Part shown: positions 34,655-45,484 of the stretch, in pieces
Layout: each line of letters starts with the position of its first letter
Numbering within the stretch: the stretch's first letter is position 1
The notes under the pieces: model-generated
What the model saw: the letters and a program-made list of their open reading frames with translations, nothing else
What the model was told of the DNA's origin: nothing
Database searches by the model: none
Program-made: the position numbers and the translations under genes
Source of the DNA: Typha latifolia
Taxonomy: Eukaryota > Streptophyta > Magnoliopsida > Poales > Typhaceae
Assembly (NCBI GenBank): GCA_019914945.1
Contig: CM034100.1
Coordinates: 17,557,096-17,621,095, forward strand
Direction: 5' to 3'
Length of the DNA stretch: 64,000 bases

Positions 34655-35490
34655 AGAGGACACTTGCCGACAAATCGTGCAGTACACGCATGCGATAGAA
34701 CATGATTCCGATGTGGATGCCATTCACATGCCCATGGATGATCTGTATCGATATTGAGAAGGGATCTCTACTTCATTTGGAAAGGCTACACAGGGAGACA
34801 GACCTCAGCTCAAATGAAAGCTGCATTCCAATGTCGATGCTAAAGAATTAAGGTAGATCTTCTTTATAAACTCTCTTATCCGAAGGAACAAATAGCACCT
34901 GTTAAATATTCTAAAACAAAAATTAAGGGATTCAGTCCTTCTACCTTTCTTTGAAACCTCGAATATTGTAGTTTTATAAACATAGATATTCAATAAATGG
35001 CACCTGTCATGTATATTTTCCCAACTGGCCTTTGTACCGTAGAATTAATGTGTCATAATTAAGACAACAAAGGTTGCTGAAAGAGTATCAAGGAGTACTA
35101 ATCAGGTCCTGCATGTGTAACTGTAATACAAATTATCCCCTTGTTTACTTGAAAAGTTTATATTCAATGTACATTTGCCAAAGTTTCTAGGAATACTAGG
35201 AGTTATACTTCTGATCATATGATAGATAATACGCTTGCTATGGTGACAACTGAAAATATGCATGGTCTCTGAAAGATCATATATAACATCTTTTTTCTTC
35301 TGTTCCTGGCTGTTGAAAAGATTAAAAGAACAAGTGAATATCGAGGTGACACCTGCCGACAAATCGTGCAATATGCGCGTGCTGTAGAATGTGATTCCCA
35401 TAGTGATGGCACGTGGCGAAGAATCTGGATCTACGTTGAGAAGAGAGAGTGACAGCTCTAGGTCTGCTCCCTTCAGAAAGGTTACACAAT
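34655..35490. repeat. Pair of diverged direct repeats, about 140 bp, 688 bp apart
   Basis: Copies lie at about 34655-34795 and 35343-35490. Both share GCCGACAAATCGTGCA, a following TAGAA..TGATTCC block, GATCTG.ATC.A..TTGAGAAG and AAAGG.TACACA. On the minus strand they encode related peptides: FYRMRVLHDLSASV versus FYSTRILHDLSAGV. This could be a coding relic or chance. Confidence 0.65.
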
Positions 35491-35687
35491 TTCAGCAGCC
35501 TTCCATAGATCATATGGAAACCACTTAGCATAACTGATACTAAAGAGACTAGTTCATCTTTTGATGGTTGTTGCTTCGTAAGGAGCCTCCTTGTTGGAAG
35601 CAACCTCCTTTTTGGAAGGAGCAAAACCCGGGTTATTTAATCTAAACCAGGCTCAATATTTCATTCATCTTAGTCTTTGGAAACAAA

Positions 35688-35690
<3 letters not shown>

Positions 35691-35722
<32 letters not shown>

Positions 35723-35737
35723 TTATTTATTTATTTA
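35691..35737. repeat. (AT)n followed by (TTTA)n microsatellite
   Basis: About 29 bases of alternating AT run into five TTTA units. It sits between the diverged repeat and the 3' end of NF-YB copy 2. Confidence 0.85.
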
Positions 35738-36644
35738 TATATGCCAAGATACTAGAGCCAAGCTGCAAAAGCCTAGTGAAAACTTTCACTCCAAACCATG
35801 TACTTCCTTGGGGCAAGGGATCTTTATTATATGCCTTCTATTTTCTCTAACTATCTATGTTACTTATACCTTGTCCAGTATGTAACCTTTTGTATTGTAA
35901 CTAAACCATGTATTTCTTTCATTTGGATACTTGCATGTTTTGTTTTAGGCAACATGGACATGATGGTAAAAATAAGTGTATCCTTACAAAGAGGCATGAA
36001 CTAGGGTATACTCTTCATCAAAGCTGGATTGCTGTATGGTCTTGATATCGTCAATTGGTTTGGCACTTATAATATTGGACTAGAGTTCTTCTCATATAAT
36101 CATAACTATGTCACCTAATCGTTTGGCCTTTATCATATCATGAGACAAAGCAGTTGAGTTTCGAAAAGGAAAACTTAAAGATCAAATTAGCACTTAAAAG
36201 TTAGACCACATATAGGACATCTTACAGATTGCCATCAACTATAATAGCTGTCCAAATTATTGAAGGTACTCCATTTCTTCAACCACTTATCGAACCATTT
36301 AATATGCCAATAAAGAAGCATCGTATTAGGCTACAGACACGCATTTAAGAACAATAAAACCAGCAAATAACTCCAGAATTAACTGACAAGACATTTGAAA
36401 TCACCAATTTCTTTCTTGCTATATTTCTTGAAAGAAAAAGGAAACAGAAAAAAACAGAAATTTTGTCTGAAGGTAGTAGGCATCAAACAACAACACCACC
36501 GCATATCTTAGCAGCACAAATTAAAATTAGTAACGCTCGACACTGTTTACAAATAAAGCAGAAACACAAGATCTAAAGATCTTATGCTGCAATTAGCACT
36601 TATCCTATGCTATAATTCGTATACAGTAGTCTCTAGCTAACCCC

Positions 36645-37235
36645 CTAAAATTTCCTTGATGTTGAAGCATGATCATTATTATTCCTCTCCATGGCATTGA
36701 ACATGAAATGACGACCAGATCCTGAGTATTGATTTCCGATCGGCTCGCCTCTCGGTTCGTCGATTCTAGCATCTGAGCCTGTGGTCTTATTACCATGGAT
36801 TAATCCGGCGGCGGCTCTATCACCTTCCATCTCTCGATACTTGTGCAAGTACCTCCTCATCGGCTCGACGTAGTCATCGAAGCCTAGGTTGCTCAGCGCC
36901 CAGCACAAGTCATCGCCGTTCACCGTCTTGCGCTTCTCCTTGTGGCACTTGTCCGACGCCTCCCCCGTGACGAAGCTAATGAACTCCGACACGCACTCTT
37001 GCATCGTCTCCTTGGCTTCCTTGGAGATCTTGGCATTCGGGGGAAGGATTTGCTTCATGATTCGCCCCACATTTGCGATCGGCAACAGGCGATCTTGCTC
37101 CTTGATCCCTCCTCCTCCATCACCCGAAGCCGCCCCTATGGAGCTCCCCGCTCCGACCTTGTAGTTATCATGAACACCTTCGGAGTCGCTATTACTTCCA
37201 ATATTATCAGCCATATCTAACACCTTGGCCTTCAT
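36645..37235 (-). CDS. NF-YB (HAP3/CBF-A) subunit, non-LEC1 type, copy 2
   Basis: Intronless histone-fold subunit of 196 aa (189 if translation starts at the second Met, MADNIGSN, at 37214). The core covers about residues 50-136: [57 protein letters not shown] and YLHKYREME. By hand count it differs from copy 1 at 18 of 86 aligned core positions, almost all conservative. The tails are unrelated. It again has the non-LEC1 lysine after KIS. The N-terminal linker is Gly/Ser-rich (SGDGGGG). Copy and orientation suggest a tandem duplication followed by divergence; [12 protein letters not shown] is closer to the usual NF-YB sequence than copy 1. As a TATA/BRE-free histone-fold family, its target specificity comes from partners. 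Confidence 0.94.
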   Translation of the reverse strand: MKAKVLDMADNIGSNSDSEGVHDNYKVGAGSSIGAASGDGGGGIKEQDRLLPIANVGRIMKQILPPNAKISKEAKETMQECVSEFISFVTGEASDKCHKEKRKTVNGDDLCWALSNLGFDDYVEPMRRYLHKYREMEGDRAAAGLIHGNKTTGSDARIDEPRGEPIGNQYSGSGRHFMFNAMERNNNDHASTSRKF

Positions 37236-37630
37236 CTGCTCCTCCTATTTATTCCAACTATGTAAACACATAATACATGTGTATACGTATGTACGTATGT
37301 GAGTATGTATTTTTTTTATGCTAGCTTGTCATGTGCATATACATACTCAGTAGTCATGGATGGACATGAACTGAAAGTGTTGTAGATCTTTGTTGTAAGG
37401 TAATTTGGAGAAGTAGATGCAGTCTTCTAGGAAGAGACATGATCATGTCAGAAAGCTCTTGTTGTTGCTTGAGAGATCGGTAATTGGGAGGGTGGTGTCA
37501 TACAGTAAGCTGAGGACCAATGAAGTGGGGGGAGCTCTTAAAGTGGTAGGGTACTGTCCACATATATGTCTGACGACATTTCAACGCACGCTAATTTAAT
37601 CAGACTGCAGTTTGCATGTTGCAAAAGAAA

Positions 37631-37678
<48 letters not shown>

Positions 37679-40400
37679 ATTAGCTTAATTGGCAGCCTCT
37701 AATTAATCTCCCGACTGATCTAATCATGTGAGGTTACCATGGCCTGGGGTCCCCTCTCTTCTTCTCATTTTCAATGCAATCAATGTGCCGATCATTGTAC
37801 TGCGATGCGCATCTATCATGTATTCATGTGATGCTGTGGATCCTGACCTACTTATACTAATAATAGCTTTAAATTCCAAGCTGGATACCCTGTTGGAGAT
37901 GAGCAAACATTTGGAGGTGTGTCAATTAAGGAGAACAGTACTGGCTCCATTATGAATATAGCATATAAGAGAGAATAATATGGTTGAGTGATACATCTAA
38001 ATGAACAATATTGGAAGGCAAGAATGACTCCTACCGTGCTTGCAAATCATTCTAAATTTGCAGGAACAAAACTGCTATATATATATATATATATATCTTC
38101 TCTATTGTTTTCTAGTCCTGTTTTTATTATTACATGATTACCATACTGGAAGATGGAGATACAAGAAAGGGTTTTATCAAGAAATGTATATATATATATA
38201 TATATATATATGAACTTCGATCTTGAACTCTTCAGGTAGATCTCAACTTTCTTGCATACCCCTATGCTTGGATTGAATCAACAATTGTTCTGTAGAATCA
38301 CATGTTTATAGAATGAGACAGACAAACTAATGTCAGCTATAATGTTGTAGTGATTCTTATTGCATTATTTCTCTCATGATCTTGAGTAAATAGCATCTTC
38401 TAGTGAGAGCTTTTCTCCATTATTGGAATTTGGAAGTTCCTGCGTTGTCTTTTGCACGGCATTCAACCTAGTTGTCTTTATACAAGAAAAAAAAGCTACT
38501 ATGGTATATACCCAATTCTAGAATGAATACACACACATATATATAGTTCTCGGGAATCAAACTCCAGATAGTATAATTGCTTCTCCTTTTCTTTTTTCCT
38601 TTAGATGCCACAACCCACTTAGTCACATATGGGGGGAGAATGATTGACCATTTCTGGAGTAACTATTGGTTAGCATAGTACATCTCCTACACTAAACTAT
38701 TATGGTGCTAATATCTTTTTATTTTGTGGGGAAGTTGGATGAATGGCTTTTGAACATACTTTTGTCTACTTATATATTCTCCACTTTGAAGATATGGATC
38801 TGTTTTTAATTATCTTAGATACTCATCGCAATTTCTGGGAAAGTTTTTGGTTGCGGTTGCGATGCGGAGATAGCCAATCAAAGAAGGCAATGCAAATTGA
38901 GTGCACATCTGCAAGCATGCATATGGTCAAGGAAAAGGAAATAGAAAACTACAAAAGGAAGGACACCAACCATCTTGGGTCACTTACATTTATCAGACAT
39001 CCAATTATGTTTTCAGATTCCTATACCATATATGCCTCTTCTCAGTGATAGCATATATTCCAAGAAAGCTACCTACTGGAAAACCAAGGGAAAGCCTTTA
39101 GATCTTGGGATTAATTTACAGTACTCCCACTGCTTCAAGATTCCCATATGTATTTTAAAATGCTAACTTAACCTACAAACTATCTTCAAGGTCTACATTG
39201 GTAGAGCTCTTGGGTGGCAGTAATTTGACTAGTATGAGAAGTACTTTCTTAGTTCTAAACAAGACACCTGGCATCTTTGCTGCTGGTGGGCCATGGCCAA
39301 ATTCTAGTCATTAGTACGAGCTCTTAAAGTGGTCATGAAGAGGTTGAGAGGACTACTCGGCCTCACTTGGCTTCGTCCTCCTTCCAAATATCAGCATGAG
39401 GGAGATGATACTGCCAGAGTTGGTATTATTATTGACATAACAACCTACTCTTATCTTCTCAGGTGACAAGAATGCCCTTCTAAGAGAAGAGGACAAAAGG
39501 TGTAAAGGTAAATTAAACAATGAACTTATTTATTTATTTTTTTTTTGAGAAGGATAGTTTTGTCATTCTCAGCTAGGTTATTCTTGAACTGACAACGCCA
39601 TTCTTCTGCTAGGTGTACCCTATCGTTTGGAACAATTGTGGCACGTTCCTCGGAAGAGTTAGCCAAATTATTTTACTTATATATTAGGAAGGAGTAGTTC
39701 TTTTATCTAGCTTATATATAATTTACTTACAAACTAATAATTTATTAAACAAAATTAATTATTTTAATCTCTCTGACAAATAATTGAGATGATAACTAAA
39801 AAGTTCATCTCGTTAGATTTTGTTGAGCAAAGATCAAGCTTGAAATCTCCACAGCTTGGATAAATCATGATCAAGGTTCCCTGGAGTAATAAATTAGAAT
39901 CCTAACCACTTAGGGAAGCATAAAGCATACTTTATCTTTGCTTAAAATCGTTAACCACCTCAATTATTTATAAAATGATTATTCTATTAATGGCTTAAAT
40001 GATAGGCTGGCCTTGGGCTTGGGGTGATTAGTTCAGTAAAATTAGGACAACTAAGTAGATAATCCATCATATCTCTTTGAGAGGTAAAGAAGATTTCATG
40101 TAGGTCAGACGACCCTTGGTATGAACCCAAACAGCATCAAACCCTACCATGTTGATCATGCCTCTTTAATCTTAGATAAACTTTTCTTCTCATCAGAATG
40201 TACTTAATTAACAGTAACCTAAGACTAAATCTGGAGGGAGAAGAAGAAAATATATACATTCCCAACCTTGTCGAAGTTGAGAATTTTCAAAATTATCTCA
40301 TATTCTTTTCATGTATAGAAAATGGTTCCAATTTGCCTAGGATATTTGGATGGAGAAGAATCCAAAACTAATCGACCCCAGTTCTGCATGCTTATGCTCT
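37236..40400. other. Gene-poor spacer upstream of NF-YB copy 2
   Basis: It holds the promoter of NF-YB copy 2 and several microsatellites: (GA)n at 37633-37676 and (TA)n at about 38075-38096 and 38186-38211. Open frames at 38743-39166 overlap in all three forward frames, the pattern of non-coding sequence. Nothing else is supported. Confidence 0.55.
37633..37676. repeat. (GA)n microsatellite, about 44 bp, upstream of NF-YB copy 2
   Basis: Uninterrupted AG dinucleotides about 400 bp upstream of the NF-YB copy 2 start codon, a position where GAGA-type tracts may be regulatory. On the coding (minus) strand it reads (CT)n. Confidence 0.92.
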
Positions 40401-42600
40401 ACTTCCTTTTATCTTTTTATCAGGTAATTTGATGCAGCCTGGGCATTGATGGTTCCGATTTTATTCTATTCTTTTTGTGACAGAAACGGATAGATTCTGT
40501 CACGAGCAAATGCAGCTGCTGAAATTTAGCAGTATCGAAGTCTGTGACCATATCAAGATCTATCCAAAAGCAACAATGATGTAAAAATAGAATTAGGAGA
40601 GCATTCCATAAACGACAGCTTAGAGATGACCTGAAGACTGTAAACATAATTATGGTGAGAGATATTGTACTCATGTAATAGTATTATGGCAAGACATGCT
40701 CCTGGCATTTGCAAACACCAAACTATGTTTAGCATAGTAAGCAAACACTTTTGTACTGTAAATAGTGCACCATCACCAGCTCTTTCAGATTTTAACATCA
40801 GTTAAGCCATTTTATGTTACTATGTTCACTCTCAACAGCTTCAAAGTTCATCAAAAGAAATAAGATAACAAAGAGTATATTTCACAGAATCAAAATCAAT
40901 CATGTCACTATTCAGTAATTGGTCCACATAAACCTGAATAGACTTTGAAGGTAAGCAATGAACATTTTCATCAACAAAGGACTTCTGAGGACTGTGTTCG
41001 AATATATAGCTGGATCTGCCACCACAGGAAACAGCATATTAGAAACTTTGCAAAGATAAACAAGACACTGGAGACCACAAACACAAAGGGATGTTTTGAG
41101 GATTTACCAGATTGACATCGTCCAACCTGACACCTGCAAGGTTGCAATAATTTTAGCAATGCAAAAAATTTACTAGAGTCCTGCCAAAGAGATACAGATT
41201 ATACTAATCAGCTTCCCCCCTCTTTGTCATCTTTCTGGTTCAGATATCATCATTTAAATGTTAGTTTGAGGCCTACAAAGTACATTAGGAATCAGACTTA
41301 ACGTCAGCTGCATGTTGCTATGAGACTACTACTTTACCTCCCCTAATGTTGTATCAACCAATTACCCTTGGCTACTTTGATTAGATAGTTTCAATAACCA
41401 ACAAGAATTGGTAACGAACAACTGGTAAGCAAAAGATGACGACGATGAAACTTGTACGTAATAAACTTCCTAATGAAGATTGTGTTCATCCATGCTATTC
41501 CCCCTCCAACTGCAGAATAAGGCTTTTTACCCTTCCAGACTCCTCAGCAGCATAGGTTGAGCACCCACAGTTTCAACCTCTGGTTCAGCAGCCTCAAGCT
41601 CAATAATGGCATTTCACAGCGGATTCATCCGCCATTACAACACCCATTCTCAAGCAATCCACTTTCCTACCGAGATCAGTAAATAGTGAAGGATTATTCT
41701 TCAGAAGGGCTTATGTAATACTAAGAACACGAGAGGAGAGAGATAAATTGCTGATACATATATGTATGCAAAGGGCTTATATGTATACAAATTTCTCTTG
41801 AGCCTAACATAAGTTTATCAACATGTCTAGCAAAAATTACCATGCTATTGAACTACTTAGGCAAGTTTGTTGGGTGGGATCAAATAGGCAGATAATTCCT
41901 TGTGAACAAAAAGCTTCATTCTTGCAGAATGGGATCAAATACATACCGCTTGACTAAGTGCAGACCAGATTTCATTCTTACATACCGGACAAGGTCAAGC
42001 CTAATTAATGTTAATCCAAGCCCCCAGAAAGTATTCTTTTGCGAATTAGAGTCTTAAGATGTAGCTTTTGATAAATATCTATACACTTGCACATGAAACT
42101 ATACATATTCACAAAAGCCATGGAACTGGAAACCATTTATGACTTATTTTTTTGAGAGCGTCAACCTATATCAAACTTATGAATGGGCTCAAAGATTTCA
42201 AAGAAACATTGAAAATTAATTAAAATTGGGCCAAGATTCACAATTCTCGTAGAGTGTGGCAACGAATCCTCCTGGCCGATCAATTTCTTGATCCAAACAC
42301 AAAACAAGAATAGAAACTAGGGTTTTTCAAGAATTAAACCAAGGGTGGAAAACCAATTAAGAAATCTACGAAAAGAAGTGATTCTAGAAAAGGTGGAAAA
42401 GGAGGCATCCTACATTGTGCTCCTTGGATCGGAGAAGAGAACAAGAACAGGAGCCCGGAGGGGAAGAGAGAGAAGAGTTTTGGAAAGATTCCGGACGGTT
42501 GAGTAGGGTGATCATTTATGATCCGATCCGATAACGTAAGAGACCTGGATTGTTGATAAAAGCCCAAGTTCTATATGGGCCAAATGGGCCTATAACTCTG
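40401..42600 (-). other. Possible non-coding or decayed minus-strand transcription unit
   Basis: The minus strand has a promoter-like start (42318-42600) followed by sequence with splice-like signals but no convincing protein. One short frame, 41610-41527, reads acidic (ELEAAEPEVETVGAQP) before a stop. It is out of frame with the open stretch just upstream (GVVMADESAVKCH). A 26-base island at about 41136-41111 is flanked by CAG and GTAAAT and could encode VRLDDVNL. I cannot join these into a known gene; it may be a lncRNA or a gene remnant. Confidence 0.3.
42318..42590 (-). promoter_or_regulatory. Site II plus telo-box elements, minus-strand orientation
   Basis: Two TGGGCC cores lie at 42576-42581 and 42585-42590, with a related AGCCCA at 42561. 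A telo-box AAACCCTA (minus strand) lies at 42318-42325. In plants this pairing is typical of promoters and leaders of ribosomal-protein and other growth-related genes. Here no such gene is evident downstream. Confidence 0.5.
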
Positions 42601-43860
42601 AAGACCACAATAGGCCTAAGCCTCCTCCAAATCACAAGTAAAACTAAAGTCACGTAATTTTACTATAATAATAATAATAATAATAATAATAATTATTATT
42701 ATTATTATTATTATTACTATAATTTCTGTCACCGTTACTCCGAAGACAACTTGGCGATTTTTATATTTTATATTCCACCATCCTCTCATTATTTTTAGAT
42801 ATTTTTATCCATCAATATGTATATATATAATGTGCCCCACTAAATATTGATGACGTAGAATTTATATTTTAAACAAATAAGGCACAATGTTTCTATTTTG
42901 CTATTATATTATTTCACTGACTACTCTAAATATTAATTTCTATATTTTATATTTAAAATATTTAGTTTAATTAATAATCATCTTTTTTGTAATGTGTCCT
43001 TTCAAGTTTCTTGTTACTCTTATATGTGTGATGCCGATGTCAGTTAAAAGATAGACTTGTCGTCTTATTTCATACGTTTTTTCTCCGAATATTTGTGCTT
43101 AGTTATATGCTTGATATTATGCTTCTCTCTGTTAGTGGATTAGCCTTTAAGCCAAGGTGTGAGACTCGTTTAAACCTAATTTTCTCTTTTTCTAATATAT
43201 CAAATTATAATATTGAACTTTCTCTTTTAAAAAAAACTAATATTACATATCCAAGAAAAGTACGGCACCCACGCCCCTCTGATTGGATGATCGAGATCAT
43301 CCGATCAAGATAATATTTAATCAAGCTTAGTAATTAGTTTCCACTGTCCCAATCATGGCGATTTAATCACTCAATTGTTAATGTTGACTCCTCTGGAATA
43401 ATAACAAGTTTACGTTGGATCGAAGGCTATTTTCGTAATTTGGAGTAAGAAAAATTTGGCCAAGCGAAACCAGATTAGAGAATCTGCGGCGAGTCTCAAC
43501 GCATCCGAGAGGATTTCCTATCGGTTTCCAATTGCGAACAGCGAATCACCCAGCCAGAACTCGCCACGTGCACAACGTCTGTCGGCGTGCAAAAACTTGC
43601 GACAGATCCAGGGCTTGTTCCTCAGACCAGCTGTCCTCGCTGTTCGAAACATAACAGCAGAATTATGGTGACATAATCTGCCGTCAAATTTTCCTTAAAC
43701 CAAACGGACGGCGGATCCTATACCCGCGTTAGAGATTTTACGCGGACGCTTTGATGAGCTTAATCACGTCGTTACTCGTTAAATCTACCACTGGTCTTTC
43801 TTTAAAGCCGTCATCTAAAAAACTCGGTTTTTTTAACTCTTTTTTTTTTCCTCGTTGCTC
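42601..43860. other. AT-rich spacer before the SANT gene
   Basis: It contains a palindromic trinucleotide repeat (listed separately), AT-rich sequence to about 43250, then more GC-rich sequence with CACGTG (43565) leading into the SANT-gene leader. The open frame 43456-43671 has no support. Confidence 0.5.
42665..42716. repeat. Palindromic (TAA)n(TTA)n microsatellite
   Basis: About nine TAA units are followed directly by a similar number of TTA units, and TACTATAA/ATTACTAT ends bound the tract. The two halves are complementary, so the strand can extrude a nearly loop-free hairpin or cruciform. Confidence 0.9.
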
Positions 43861-43878
43861 TGTTCTCTCTCTTGGTTT

Positions 43879-43879
<1 letters not shown>

Positions 43880-43914
<35 letters not shown>
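43880..43914. repeat. (GA)n tract in the 5' UTR/core promoter of the SANT gene
   Basis: A GA run of about 35 bases sits 53 bases before the 5' UTR donor (43968). It is therefore in or just upstream of the untranslated first exon. Confidence 0.85.
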
Positions 43915-43916
<2 letters not shown>

Positions 43917-43967
43917 CGCCTTTCCATTTCTTCTTCTCTTCCCTCGTATCGTATATTTTCTCTCAAG

Positions 43968-45484
43968 GTAAGCGCCATCTCTCCGCCTTCTTCGTATTTC
44001 TTTTCCTTTTTAGTTCTTTTTGTACTGCTTTTTACATGTTAGTAGTATGTTGATGTCTATGAATATGCTTTTCTTGTACTTTTGTTTCTTCTTTCCTTCG
44101 TGGTTCTGAATAATGGGTTTTGTTGGGCCGAGCTTGTTTTCTTGTAAAAGATCGAAATCGATCGATACCCATTTGCCCGTTCTTGTTTAGGTGACATGGA
44201 TTCCCTCTTGTTAGCCTGTTCTTGCATGTCCTCTTGCCCCCGTGTGTGATTCTTGATTGCTTTCATGTGCTTCCAATGGATGCGATGATATCGAAAGTTG
44301 GTTCTTTGTTCTTCATTGGGAGTGGTGGCGAGTAGAATTCGTGGATCAGAGTGGAAATTATTGAGAAAGAAATGTTCTTTCTTTGGAATGTGATGGCATG
44401 ACATGATCGGTTATTGCAGTTGGCGTGCAATTTGTTTGGTCCGGCTCATATCTCTTTCTGTTGCTACATATCTGTATCCTTGGTTGTGCAAGCTATGGTT
44501 TTGTTCAAGAACTCGGGAAACGTGTTGGGTTTATTGACGTTGTTCTTGATTGATGGATTCTGGCTTTCCACTATAGCTCTATCTTTTTGTGGTTGTTCAT
44601 GGATATCATTTGGTCCTTTAGTGGTATCTGCTAGTAACTGAAATCAAACATAGCTGTTGCTGATTGCTTAAGTATGGTTTGGTGTGATTCTTATCTCCTA
44701 TAGTGGAAGGATTTGAAATTTGTATGTTAATTGAAGCTTTAACCGCCCCCCCCCCAAAGGTTTATCAGAATCATCTATTTAGGTTGGCTTCATGTTCAAA
44801 GTCCTATTCCCAATTCTGATTGCTGTAATTGATCCTTTAGCTGCAGTAGCATATAATGTACTATCCAAGTTTTACCATTTTTTTTTTTTTTTGATACCAT
44901 TATTTGGCCTTATCCTGTAAAATCTATTCATCAGATCCACATCAAACCTTTTTCTTTTTCCCCTTTCTTCAAAGGTTTCCGGTGGAAAGAATTTTGAGAA
45001 ATCTCCTTCTGTAGAAAAATTAGAGTTGATGCAATAAATACACCTTAACATCTGGTAGCAACCTAGGTGCCATTGACTTGGTTAGGGATTTTCAGGGATA
45101 TGATAAATTTTGTTAATATGGTAATGCCTTAGTTTTGGTGCATCAACAACATTGAGGCCCAAACCCCTGCAGTTGCTTGTGTATGGAGATTTGAATGAGC
45201 CTTATACATCTTTAAAAATAAGACTGTTAGTTTTGTCCGTCCAAGCGTCAACATGCTTAGTTTACTAGATCATATTGATCGAATACATGTCAATTATTTG
45301 TCATGATTGTTTATGTCCTAAGACTTTCTACAAATTCAGAGTAAAGAGAGATATACCAGATTTTTGAAGGGGAACAAAAAAAAGGAAGAAAAGAGACCTG
45401 TTTTGGCCGTGTACCTTTTATTATGACTCGCAGAAAAAGCAAAGACTTCTTAATTTCTTATCATTTTCCTTTCTGATACTGCAG
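43968..45484 (+). other. 5' UTR intron of the SANT-domain gene
   Basis: The donor TCAAG/GTAAGC at 43967/43968 matches the plant consensus, and the acceptor CTGCAG ends at 45484, immediately before ATG at 45485. The leading untranslated exon would end at 43967. The intron contains a C11 run near 44745 and a T14 run near 44878. Large leader introns are common in constitutive plant genes. Confidence 0.65.

Larger units (their letters stand above)
33711..36644. other. Spacer between the two NF-YB genes, with old duplications
   Basis: It contains the promoter of copy 1 and the 3' end of copy 2, plus the diverged repeats listed separately (34248-34450 and 34655/35343). Two overlapping minus-strand frames (35102-35401 and 35322-35624) cover the second repeat copy. 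Neither has family similarity I can name. An (AT)n(TTTA)n tract occupies about 35691-35737. Confidence 0.55.

Noticed and set aside
38743..39166. Cluster of forward frames considered as a small gene.
   Set aside because: All three frames are open over part of the stretch, with no start context or conserved motif.
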